Shown: one piece after another, positions 54,001 to 61,503 of the stretch
Numbering within the stretch: position 1 is the stretch's first letter
Layout of the letters: each line of letters begins with the position of its first letter
Origin: Bacteroidota bacterium
GTDB taxonomy: Bacteria > Bacteroidota > Bacteroidia > UKL13-3
Length of the DNA stretch: 64,000 bases
Reading direction: 5' to 3'
Assembly: GCA_947477885.1 (NCBI GenBank)
Contig: CANJUD010000001.1
Span: 296,632-360,631, forward strand
Position numbers and translations under genes: made by a program
Notes under the pieces: generated by a model
Told to the model about the DNA's origin: nothing
What the model saw: only the letters and a program-made list of their open reading frames with translations
Database searches by the model: none

Positions 54001-55446
54001 ACGCCCTCTTTGAAAAACGTATCAGCTACTTCATTTTGTGCAGGCGATAGTATTATATTAGAAGCAAACTATACTTCAGGAAATACCTATCAGTGGATTT
54101 TAAACGGGAACAATTTGCAAGGGAAAACAGATACACTAATATATGTATTATCAGCGGGTAATTATGCCATACGTGAATATATGAATGGTTGTACCGATAC
54201 CACATCAAGTGTGAGTATTTCTGCATTGCCTTCTCCAGCCCCAACCATAACAGCATCGGGCAGTACGTCATTTTGCCAAGGCGGTCAAGTAGTGCTTAAA
54301 GTTAGTTCGTCGTTAACACTTTCTGCTATACTATGGAGAAAAGATGGTAACGTTATTTCAGGTGCTACCACTGATTCTTTAGTAGTAAATTCAACAGGCG
54401 ATTATAATGTATATGTTACTTCAACCAATGGTTGTTCAGATACGGCTAGTGTTGTTACAACTGTTTCGGTTATTTCTACACCAACCGCGAATGTTACTGC
54501 AAATGGGTCAACCACATTTTGCAGTAATGATAGTGTTAAACTTTCAGTAAAAGCAAATGGCTCTATTACTTCAATTCAATGGCGTAAAAACGGAAGTAAT
54601 ATTACTGGAGCAAATAGTGATAGCATATATATAAATACACCTGGAGATTATGATGCATATGTAGTTTTATCAGGAGGCTGCTCTGCTACTTCAAATAAAA
54701 TTACAATAACTGTTAATCCACTTGCTTCTCCGGTACTGTCAGCTTCAGGAAATACAACCAAATGCGAAGGAGATAGTATACAATTAAATTTGACCGCAAC
54801 GGGTAGTTTATCAGCTACTATATGGCAGAATAATAGCAGTACAATTTCTGGTGCCAATGGCAATTCATATTATGCAAAAGTTTCTGGATCATATACGGTA
54901 AATACCACGTCGACCAAAGGATGTGTGGAAAATTCAAATGCTGTTAATCTCACATTTAATCCGCTTCCTACTGCCACCATTTCATATACAAAACCAATTT
55001 TAAGTGTAAATGCTGTTGCAGGAAATACCTATCAGTGGTATTTGAATGGAACAAAAATTACAGGAGCCACTTCAGCAAGTTATACAAGAACTACTAACGG
55101 AAATTATACCATAGAAATAACTTCATCACTGGGTTGTAAAAGTACTTCAGCCATCTATAAAGTTATTGATTTAAGTATTGATGCTTCTATTATCAACCAA
55201 AGTATCAATATATTTCCCAACCCTTCAACGGGATTATTTATGATAGACCTATCAACTTTTGGAAGCGGACAAGCAGTATTATATATTACCGATATCAATG
55301 GAAAAATGATTAAACAAGATAAAGTAACTATTTCAGCAAATAGTGGTTTGCATGAAGTAAATCTTAGTAATGAAGACGCAGGAATATATATACTGCATTT
55401 GATGGTGGCAGAAGGAAAGGCAGTAGCGAGAATTATCAAGAAGTAA
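51061..55446 (+). CDS. Giant T9SS adhesin-like protein with nine Ig-like repeats
   Basis: A 1461-residue surface protein. The signal peptide ends near ANA-Q (about 25). Residues 30-280 form a beta-sandwich (FGFNFTFNGQSYNRFIINTNG...). From about residue 655 to 1375 there are nine related ~75-residue Ig-like repeats; each begins with FCxGDSVxL-like, contains YQW or LWRKDG, and ends GDYxVEVTxxxGCxxxSxxVxV. The last ~75 residues are a T9SS type A sorting domain (INIFPNPSTGLFMIDL, YITDINGKMI, EDAGIYILHL). It is probably a cell-surface adhesin or biofilm protein (inference), alone on its strand. Confidence 0.9.
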   Translation: MKKNNLKNVLTLLMAILLYSSANAQIEYQASNSYNRASTWSSIDTLGTAISFSSFDDESSAPVDFGFNFTFNGQSYNRFIINTNGFIKLDSFAPSSANIYYNGGQSTTGGVFNNTTAGDSCILAVFNTDLTGGLDTPKIFVYTYGSSGSRICIIQWKNFKDKHVNGTPKTQFDNISFQIKLYEGSNRIDYVYGPFSPSSNNADRFTVAVGIRGASAANQNILSVTKPSTTSWDQAVIQNGNYPSGGGGPTTHNTRNNILPDSGRTYIFLPVFKRDIDIKPIYSYGKVPYFFSDTQMVGASLVNNGSDTISNFQVILNIHGANQHADTLYVSSVLNPGDIYSFNFDKPHIPTNLGMDTFDFTVADDNDFNNNSWHQNVNALQYSYADWTQPADGGFSFNGFGATGDVLTKFTATKPGIINKVKLSFTTNNVNCKVGIWDVDTTTGLPASSLYVTLSNVKTSSNVTVNIPNISVGKTYFVGVRQQGGFGSGAIGLSYQSEDPIRDSTFYTTTPSNSANWKDFSLSKYNDRLMVEANYVVPRDLNLSSLYAPAVDTCTGGRKIALKYMIANSGSDTMDFYKDSIALYAKVVYPSGNTINYGPTYISTGMLNPGDSFPYTVTNQMDMSDSGWYQVSGYFTYNNDMDYSNDSLPLTIRASSGANSVAVPLGSTNLCGGDTLTMNAASSKLAKSFLWYKDGNYISNATDTIYRTNVAGDYFVETVNALGCSAYSDTITVTVNSIPSFSVKYISNSFCPGDSMLLTASTNDTIYSFEWTRNGTIISGKTDSIYYANQSGDYVVNVKNKISGCVSSSNTITLNLLGYPDTTLFSSKAIICSGDSVELSASNASVYAYLWMMNNKTIQNATDSFIYVSTTGTYSIELTSSAGCKASSSGLYIYVDSLPTAVAYSPNGLYSFCDKDTLVLQAYTVAGNTYQWSDNSGAINGATNSSYKATTSGDYSVEVTNSNGCKSVSSSVKVTVKSLPTPSLKNVSATSFCAGDSIILEANYTSGNTYQWILNGNNLQGKTDTLIYVLSAGNYAIREYMNGCTDTTSSVSISALPSPAPTITASGSTSFCQGGQVVLKVSSSLTLSAILWRKDGNVISGATTDSLVVNSTGDYNVYVTSTNGCSDTASVVTTVSVISTPTANVTANGSTTFCSNDSVKLSVKANGSITSIQWRKNGSNITGANSDSIYINTPGDYDAYVVLSGGCSATSNKITITVNPLASPVLSASGNTTKCEGDSIQLNLTATGSLSATIWQNNSSTISGANGNSYYAKVSGSYTVNTTSTKGCVENSNAVNLTFNPLPTATISYTKPILSVNAVAGNTYQWYLNGTKITGATSASYTRTTNGNYTIEITSSLGCKSTSAIYKVIDLSIDASIINQSINIFPNPSTGLFMIDLSTFGSGQAVLYITDINGKMIKQDKVTISANSGLHEVNLSNEDAGIYILHLMVAEGKAVARIIKK

Positions 55447-55454
55447 AGGATAGT

Positions 55455-55496
55455 TCATCATAGTCGTCAGGTGTTTCCACCTGACGACTATGATGA
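55455..55496. terminator. 19-bp perfect hairpin after the Ig-repeat gene
   Basis: Perfect 19-bp stem (TCATCATAGTCGTCAGGTG with its complement) and TTTC loop, 9 nt after the stop codon. It lacks a long T-tail and shares the GTCGTC..GACGAC form with the 43546 hairpin, so it may be a dispersed repeat used as a terminator. Confidence 0.55.
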
Positions 55497-55734
55497 TTAC
55501 CTTAATATAATTTTTTCTATTTTAACGGGAGCATTATTTTTCAGAACCTGTAAAAAATATAATCCTGAAGAAAAATCTGCTACGGATATCTTATAAGTTG
55601 CACTATTGATATAACCATGTTTTATAGTAGCTCTAGATATATATGCCTATTAGTTAATCATTCATTCATTCAATTATTACAATTTCATATCGAAAAGGAA
55701 AGAATGATATAATATTAAATTCGCTAATTGCACT

Positions 55735-56565
55735 ATGCCTCATAAAAGCAAACGAGCGGTAGAGATTGTAGTAATATCGGATATACACTTGGGCACCTTT
55801 GGTTGTCATGCCAAAGAACTCAACAAATATTTAAAAAGTATTGAGCCCCAGATTTTAATTTTAAATGGCGACATCATCGATTTTTGGCAATTGAGCAAAT
55901 GGTATTGGCCACAAAGCCATACCAAGATTTTAAAACGTTTGTTAAAATTATCAACTCAGGGAACCACTATATATTATTTGACAGGAAATCACGATGAAAT
56001 CCTTCGAAAATATTGCGATATGAATCTGGGTAATATTTTTATCAGGAACAAAGTTGAAATGTTATTGGATGGTAAAAGTGTTCTTTTCTTTCACGGTGAT
56101 GTATTTGATTTTTCCGTACAACATTCTAAATGGTTGGCGAAGATTGGCGGTTATAGTTATGATATGTTAATTTTGTTAAACAGATTAATTAATTATTTTT
56201 TGGTATTGTTCGGCAGAGAAAAATATTCATTATCGAAAAAAATAAAAGATAATTTTAAAAGTGCATTAAAATATATTGGTTCGTTTGAACAGTTGGCAAT
56301 TGAAAGTGCAATTACCAAAGGTTGCGATGCTGTGGTGTGCGGCCATATCCATAAACCAACGATATCAGTAAAAGAGAAAATAACCTATATGAACAGTGGC
56401 GACTGGATTGAAAACTTAACTTCACTTGAATATAATAATAGTAGTTGGGCATTATATAAATATAACGATGAAGAATTCGGAAAAAACACATTGGCCGCGG
56501 AAGAAGACATCAGTATAAATATGCCCGCTGCAGAGGAAATTATAAGATCGATATTTGGTAAATAA
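55735..56565 (+). CDS. UDP-2,3-diacylglucosamine pyrophosphatase-like (LpxH-type) metallophosphatase
   Basis: A calcineurin-like phosphoesterase of 276 residues. The dimetal motifs are all present: SDIHLG (Asp16, His18), NGDIIDFW, TGNHDE, FHGDVFD and CGHIHKP. The DFW and HGDVFD wording and the C-terminal GDWIEN segment match LpxH-like UDP-2,3-diacylglucosamine hydrolases of Bacteroidota lipid A synthesis. It is longer than classical LpxH (about 240), with an extra C-terminal acidic tail. The ATG follows 35 nt of AT-rich sequence; the gene is alone. Confidence 0.85.
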   Translation: MPHKSKRAVEIVVISDIHLGTFGCHAKELNKYLKSIEPQILILNGDIIDFWQLSKWYWPQSHTKILKRLLKLSTQGTTIYYLTGNHDEILRKYCDMNLGNIFIRNKVEMLLDGKSVLFFHGDVFDFSVQHSKWLAKIGGYSYDMLILLNRLINYFLVLFGREKYSLSKKIKDNFKSALKYIGSFEQLAIESAITKGCDAVVCGHIHKPTISVKEKITYMNSGDWIENLTSLEYNNSSWALYKYNDEEFGKNTLAAEEDISINMPAAEEIIRSIFGK

Positions 56566-56569
56566 AAAC

Positions 56570-56749
56570 TTATAAACGAAATAGAAGGACAAATATAATT
56601 CTGTTTTCTGATTTTACTAAATCGGGTCTCCAACTGGGATATAAAACCGAAGTTGTATAATCTGTTTGAGAGGTCACACCCCCAGCTCCCGCAAAATAAC
56701 ATACACTAGCTTGCCGGTGAACATATTCTATTCTAAATGTAAGGGTCAT
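56570..56749 (-). pseudogene. C-terminal remnant of a second porin gene
   Basis: A 59-codon minus-strand frame reads RIEYVHRQASVCYFAGAGG..., then YPSWRPDLVKSENRIIFVLLF. This pattern, remembered from family members, fits the C-terminal strands of the BBP2_2-type Bacteroidota porin family to which the intact neighbour (56885-57985) belongs. No upstream part of such a gene precedes it, only the neighbour's terminator. I read it as a truncated duplicate, but a short real peptide is not excluded. Confidence 0.4.
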
Positions 56750-56769
56750 TACTTAGATGATTAGTACAA

Positions 56770-56801
56770 AAAAATCCGCCCCTCAATGTAAACGGATTTT
56801 T
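56770..56801 (-). terminator. Terminator of the porin gene
   Basis: Stem AAAAATCCG / CGGATTTTT with T-runs on both sides, about 85 nt after the porin stop codon. Confidence 0.6.
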
Positions 56802-56884
56802 AATTTGAATATTTAGTACGCTGTTTTTTTGGATTTTTCTTTTCGTAGGCTATGCATGTTATACATTTGCTTTTTTATCTGTCA

Positions 56885-57985
56885 TTAAAAGGAGATTGCC
56901 AAACTTGAAGTTGTAAAGTAATTTATATTAGATGGATTGTTGTTTAATGTAAATATTTTGTTTTTGCTAATGAAAACCCTTCCCTCAATCCGCCATAAAA
57001 CATTTTCTCGAATGGCATAATCAAAGTTTAATGAATAGCCAAAGGTCTGAAATCCGTTTTGTGTTTTGGTAGAAATAATTACCCCATTTGCATCGCTATA
57101 ATACTCTCCTCTTGCGGCAATGTTTATTTTATCGGTGGGGCTTGCTTTCAAAATCAAAACAGGCGAATACCAAATGTTGTAAGTACTACTGCCTTTTGAA
57201 TTTTGTTCAGCACCAAAATCAAAACCGATTGTGGCAGCAAATTTTTTGTACAGTTGAAACACGCCATAAAAATTATGGAAGTATCGCATTTGCTTCACAC
57301 TATCGGGTTTGTCATTTCCCACAAACGAACTGCTATTAAGCGTAACTTTTAAACTGGGTTTGAAAGTGAGTTGGTGTCCGAATGCAGGTGTGTTGTTTCC
57401 GTTCACTCTGCGTATTCGTTGCCAGCCATTCAGTAACAAACCACTGAGAAACCATTTCTCATTAGCAGATGAGTAGGATATTTTTAGCCCGCTTTCGTAG
57501 TATGGAGAGTTGTCAGCTAAAATACTTCTTGTCAAATTCCAACAATCTTTTCCTACAGCACCTTCAAAACCAATGTGCGAAGCAAAAATTCCCGCATCAA
57601 CCCATACATGTTTCTTTTTTGAAATTTTGACTCCGGCATTTGCTTCAAAAATATTTTTCATCACTTCGGGTTCTGCTGCAAGGTTAGCATTGCTGTATGT
57701 TCCTGCCATAAGAGCAATGTTGGATCTCACTTTGTTTGTGTTGTAATTCAATTTCACAAAACCTAAATTCAAATTAAATTCGTTGTGGCGGTTGAATGAA
57801 TAGATAAACGGCTGACGGATATGATTGCCCGGCTTTGCAAAATCATAACTGTAATAGGTTTCAATGTAGCCACTGAAAGAGAGAGGAGATTTTGTGCTGT
57901 CGGTTTGTGCATTTACTGAATTGACAATTAATAGTTGACAATTGGTGATTGAGAGTAGCAATATCACTTTGAATGTATTTTTCAT
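56885..57985 (-). CDS. Outer-membrane porin, BBP2_2-like beta-barrel
   Basis: A 366-residue outer-membrane barrel. Signal peptide about 1-26 (NSVNA-Q). The N-terminal motif FSGYIETYYSYDFAKPGNHIRQPFIYSFNRHNEFNLN and the loop WVDAGIFASHIGFEGAVGKDCWNLTRSILADNSPYYESGLKISY are typical of this Bacteroidota porin family. The chain ends in a strand with terminal aromatic (SLAISF). It sits downstream of the TonB receptor group on the same strand (200 nt gap) and next to a remnant of a similar gene; substrate unknown. Confidence 0.85.
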   Translation of the reverse strand: MKNTFKVILLLSITNCQLLIVNSVNAQTDSTKSPLSFSGYIETYYSYDFAKPGNHIRQPFIYSFNRHNEFNLNLGFVKLNYNTNKVRSNIALMAGTYSNANLAAEPEVMKNIFEANAGVKISKKKHVWVDAGIFASHIGFEGAVGKDCWNLTRSILADNSPYYESGLKISYSSANEKWFLSGLLLNGWQRIRRVNGNNTPAFGHQLTFKPSLKVTLNSSSFVGNDKPDSVKQMRYFHNFYGVFQLYKKFAATIGFDFGAEQNSKGSSTYNIWYSPVLILKASPTDKINIAARGEYYSDANGVIISTKTQNGFQTFGYSLNFDYAIRENVLWRIEGRVFISKNKIFTLNNNPSNINYFTTSSLAISF

Positions 57986-58184
57986 TTTTGGTTTAAAATA
58001 TGCTCGGCCAATTAAAGTGCAAATTTAGTATTATAAACGGGTGCGTGGGTAAAAAAAGTAGCACACTGTAGGCTGGCTTAAAATTGGTTAAAAAAAATGC
58101 GGGTCGACAAATAAAATAAAAACACAAAGAATTGGGCTGCCGTGCTGTCAACAAAGACCGCCGTTAAGTTTATATATTGTCCGC

Positions 58185-60416
58185 TTACTTCACCTTCCAC
58201 CTTACACCCACATATATTTCCCTACCACGAGTAGGTCCCCAAACAGATGAAGTATCGAAATACTTTCCAAATGGGTCTTGCCAACCTACAATGGGTTTAC
58301 GCTGCCTGAAATCAAAAATATTTTCGCAGCCTACGTAAATTTCGGTCCGTTTAGCTTTGTAGGTCACCTGTATATTTACTAATGAATAGGCTCTTGAAAA
58401 ATTAGTATTCCTATATTCCGCAGGATTTGAATTGGTGTTCGGCAGTCGTTGTTTATCATACCAATGTATATTCATATCAATATACCATCTCGATTTTTTT
58501 GGGCGGTAGGAAAAAGCTGTCATTGCTCTATTCTTCGGGGTAAAAGGAAGTACATATTTTTCACCATTAACAATACGATACACATCCAAAAAATTATATC
58601 CAAATTTCATTTCAAAGCCATTTAAAAATATAAAACTGGCATCAATCTGAAGTGCATTTGAAATGGATTTTCCTGTAAAATTTCTAATGAATGCTTTGGT
58701 AGGATCACTATCATAGTCAGGGAAAAACTGATTGATGAACCGTGTCTGATAAAAATCAGCACTTAAGGTTCCAAAAACTTTTTTGAGGGTAAGTATATAA
58801 GTATAATTTATGCCCCAATTCATAGCCTGCTCAGGTCTAAGAATTTCTTGATATATAACATTTCTAGAACTCGCCAAAAGATTATTATTCTCACTAAAAA
58901 GAAATACCTGCCGCCAGCCCTTACCCGAAGAGATGCGGACAGTATGTTTGCTGCGATAAACATATTTGAGCAATGATCTTGGTGTAAAAAAGTAACCGAA
59001 TTGCTGATGGTGGTCAAGCCTTGCTCCAAATATTAAAGTTAGTTTTTCATCCATCCATTTAAAAGTATTCTCTGCAAAAAAACCGGGTACCACTAGTTTA
59101 GTATTATATAGTCCACTATAGGTTCGGGTAATAGTAGTATCAGTAAATGCAATTTGTTCATCCAAATTATGATAGCGAAAACTTGCCCCACATTTTAATT
59201 GATGTTTCCCCCGCCATATATACTCGTGTTGCAAATTTGCATAATTGCTTATTTGCTCTGCATCATATTTCAAGGTCCCAAAATAGGAATTCTGTTTATG
59301 GTATACCGAAGATAAAGCGAACACTATATTGCTTGCAGCATTAAACCGATACCCAGTTTTTGCATATACTTCGTATTGGTTAAAGTTTACCGTTTGACCA
59401 TATGTTGTAGTACTTCCTTTTTGCGTAGCTTGGTCAAAATTGGTTTGCCCGCCTATACGTTGTTCATTGATAAACCTAAGCCCGATGTTGGTATATAATC
59501 CTTTTTTGTTTTCATTTCCATATTTCCATTTATTGAAAAACATATAGCGGGTAAGCATGGGCAAATCAAGAAATTTATCATGGTCACGGTCAAATTTGCC
59601 TGAAGGTTGTACTGAATGTACTGCTAATAAGGTACTCCATTTTTTGTTTTTACCTATTGTAGCAGCATAAGTAATATTGAAATGTTTTTCCCCAAAACTA
59701 TTCATATATATATTCGCAAAAAACTTATCGGTTTTATCGGGTTGTTTTGGGATTAGGTTTATTTGCCCACTGATGCTTTCAAAACCTTGTAATACTGAGT
59801 TGGCTCCTTTGGCCACGAAAATATTGTCAATCAAAGAACCCGGATAACCGGTGATTCCATAAGTATAAGTAATGCCTATAATAAGTGGCATGCCGTCAAT
59901 AAGAAGCTGATTATATACACCTGATAGTCCCAAGATGCGGAGTTCTTTGGAATTGGTTATTACATTGGTGGTCTGAGGTTGCACCGTAGCCTGTGTTTCA
60001 AAACATCCGGCCATATCGCAGCAGGCAGATTTGGTGATTTCCTTTTGGCCTATCACCTCCGTCTTCGCTGCGGAATTAGAACGTGTGCTACTAACAGTAA
60101 CACCGCCAAGTATATTGTTATCGTGCTTAAGTATGATACTAACATAGGTTTTATCATCGACCGAAAAGGTATCTGTAGTAAAACCTGCAAAGGATATAAT
60201 AAGTCGTTTGTCTTTCACATCTTGCGTAGTGAGTTCAAACACGCCATTCTCATTTGCCAACACTATAATACTTCCATTAATCCAACCGACTGATGCTCCG
60301 GGAAGAATTTCCTTGCCATTTTCTGATGCACCAAACACTTTTCCTTTTATAGTTTGTGCGTGAACAAAACTTATTGAAACAGCAAGAAAAATTAAGTTGA
60401 AAAATAATAACTTCAT
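58185..60416 (-). CDS. TonB-dependent receptor with carboxypeptidase-regulatory-like domain
   Basis: A 743-residue outer-membrane receptor. Signal peptide about 1-20; residues 22-100 are a CarboxypepD-reg-like domain (IKGKVFGASENGKEILPGASV); the plug spans about 115-230 with LRILGLSGVYNQLLIDGMP and SISGQINLIPKQ; the rest is the 22-strand barrel ending GREIYVGVRWKVK. The plug start carries a Cys-rich ACCDMAGCFE motif, unusual and possibly metal-contacting. Overlaps the HMA gene by 4 nt (ATGA), so a metal (copper-like) substrate is plausible but inferred from context only. Confidence 0.92.
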   Translation of the reverse strand: MKLLFFNLIFLAVSISFVHAQTIKGKVFGASENGKEILPGASVGWINGSIIVLANENGVFELTTQDVKDKRLIISFAGFTTDTFSVDDKTYVSIILKHDNNILGGVTVSSTRSNSAAKTEVIGQKEITKSACCDMAGCFETQATVQPQTTNVITNSKELRILGLSGVYNQLLIDGMPLIIGITYTYGITGYPGSLIDNIFVAKGANSVLQGFESISGQINLIPKQPDKTDKFFANIYMNSFGEKHFNITYAATIGKNKKWSTLLAVHSVQPSGKFDRDHDKFLDLPMLTRYMFFNKWKYGNENKKGLYTNIGLRFINEQRIGGQTNFDQATQKGSTTTYGQTVNFNQYEVYAKTGYRFNAASNIVFALSSVYHKQNSYFGTLKYDAEQISNYANLQHEYIWRGKHQLKCGASFRYHNLDEQIAFTDTTITRTYSGLYNTKLVVPGFFAENTFKWMDEKLTLIFGARLDHHQQFGYFFTPRSLLKYVYRSKHTVRISSGKGWRQVFLFSENNNLLASSRNVIYQEILRPEQAMNWGINYTYILTLKKVFGTLSADFYQTRFINQFFPDYDSDPTKAFIRNFTGKSISNALQIDASFIFLNGFEMKFGYNFLDVYRIVNGEKYVLPFTPKNRAMTAFSYRPKKSRWYIDMNIHWYDKQRLPNTNSNPAEYRNTNFSRAYSLVNIQVTYKAKRTEIYVGCENIFDFRQRKPIVGWQDPFGKYFDTSSVWGPTRGREIYVGVRWKVK

Positions 60417-60778
60417 TTTAGTTTCTTTGTTTGTTTCGGTTTCACGGTTTTGGCCTTGTAGGGAAACTCATTGGGATTGTCGCAGCATGGAGCAGACTCT
60501 ATCAATTCGTGGATCTTTTTTTCGGTAATAATTGCTGGATGATATGTAATAGAAAACGTAGAGGCTTCGTTCTTCTTGTCGGTGAATGTTACCTCATCTA
60601 TTCCTTCTTGGTTTATTAGTTTTTTCTTGATGATGGTCATATCTCCATCGCAGCCAATACCGCCTACTTTTATCACTACAGTATTCACCGAGTCATGACT
60701 TATTTGTGCCGATGCAGAATTATCTACAGCAATGAGTACCATAGCTAAAAGCATGGAATAATATATATATTTGTTCAT
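60413..60778 (-). CDS. Secreted heavy-metal-associated (HMA) domain protein
   Basis: A 121-residue protein with a signal peptide (about 1-24, ending ASA-Q) and an HMA-type ferredoxin fold (TVVIKVGGIGCDGDMTIIKKKLINQEGIDEV). The metal loop is CDGDM: only one of the usual two CxxC cysteines is there. A second pair (APCC) occurs later at about 97-98. HMA proteins next to TonB receptors are common in Bacteroidota. The stop overlaps the receptor ATG, so translation is coupled. A copper or similar metal role is inferred. Confidence 0.82.
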   Translation of the reverse strand: MNKYIYYSMLLAMVLIAVDNSASAQISHDSVNTVVIKVGGIGCDGDMTIIKKKLINQEGIDEVTFTDKKNEASTFSITYHPAIITEKKIHELIESAPCCDNPNEFPYKAKTVKPKQTKKLK

Positions 60779-60885
60779 ATAATTTGGTATAAAAATTTGT
60801 TAATAAAAGAAAATATAAAAGAAAGTATTTGTAATATACAAACACTTATAGTCATCAAAATAATGAAGACATTTTTATTGAAATA

Positions 60886-61278
60886 TCAAATGCGAAAAAC
60901 TTGATTGCTCAAGTACAAAGGTTTTTCATGACCACAACTAGGCGGATGCATATAATTACTATAAAAGTTTACTGCAGATAAAGGTTTATTGTAATGTTTT
61001 GTTACTATACAAACAGGAATTTGTTTTCCCGCATCTTTCAAATAGTTAATAGCTAAGGGTGCTGTTATATGTTTATTGTCATTCGAATTGATAATAATCG
61101 TAACATCTTTGCAACAGTCATTGTCAACTGACTCAAGTTCGCAAGGGCAGTCTTGTTCATCAATATTGCCCAAAGTAATTGAGTCCAGTTCATCTTCGCA
61201 ATAATGAGCAGATACCGATACGCCGATACAGGGTATCAGGTAGGTTATAATAAGTAATACAGCAAAATACCTTCTCAT
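60886..61278 (-). CDS. Small Cys-rich HYC/CC/PP-type protein
   Basis: A 130-residue exported protein. It has a signal peptide (RRYFAVLLIITYLIPCIGVSVSA) and then the residues for which Bacteroidota 'HYC_CC_PP' proteins are named: AHYC, DCC and HPPSC. Cys-rich acid stretch DEQDCPCELESVDNDCCKD. ATG 61278 is preferred over GTG 61287, which only adds three residues. It precedes HMA and the TonB receptor in the same direction (gap 107 nt). The motif content suggests metal binding; function is not established. Confidence 0.78.
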   Translation of the reverse strand: MRRYFAVLLIITYLIPCIGVSVSAHYCEDELDSITLGNIDEQDCPCELESVDNDCCKDVTIIINSNDNKHITAPLAINYLKDAGKQIPVCIVTKHYNKPLSAVNFYSNYMHPPSCGHEKPLYLSNQVFRI

Positions 61279-61425
61279 TTCAAACACGAAGATAAGGAGT
61301 TTTGATAATATTGTTTCGTATTAATAATTCTATTGATGATGAATTGCTGCACTTTAGTGCTTAAAAACTAGGAGGCACAATATAGCAAGCAACCGGTATA
61401 AATACGCTATAAAAATTCACATAAA

Positions 61426-61464
61426 AAAAAGCGGTATGACACTTAATAGGTCATACCACTTTTT
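61426..61464 (-). terminator. Terminator of the T9SS gene at the window end
   Basis: A 15-bp stem (AAAAAGCGGTATGAC / GTCATACCACTTTTT, one mismatch) with a 9-nt loop and a T-run on the minus strand, about 40 nt after the stop codon. Confidence 0.75.
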
Positions 61465-61503
61465 AAATAATGTTCTATCGGCAGAAGCGACTTTACATTA
61501 CTA

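Larger units (their letters stand above)
56566..56884. other. 319-nt region between LpxH-like and porin genes
   Basis: Contains the probable porin remnant (56570-56749) and the porin terminator (56770-56801). A 17-codon minus-strand frame (56813-56866) is the only other open frame noticed and is unsupported. Confidence 0.5.

Noticed and set aside
56813-56866. 17-codon minus-strand frame (MYNMHSLRKEKSKKTAY)
   Set aside because: Basic and short, no conservation evidence, and overlaps the porin 3' region without a promoter.
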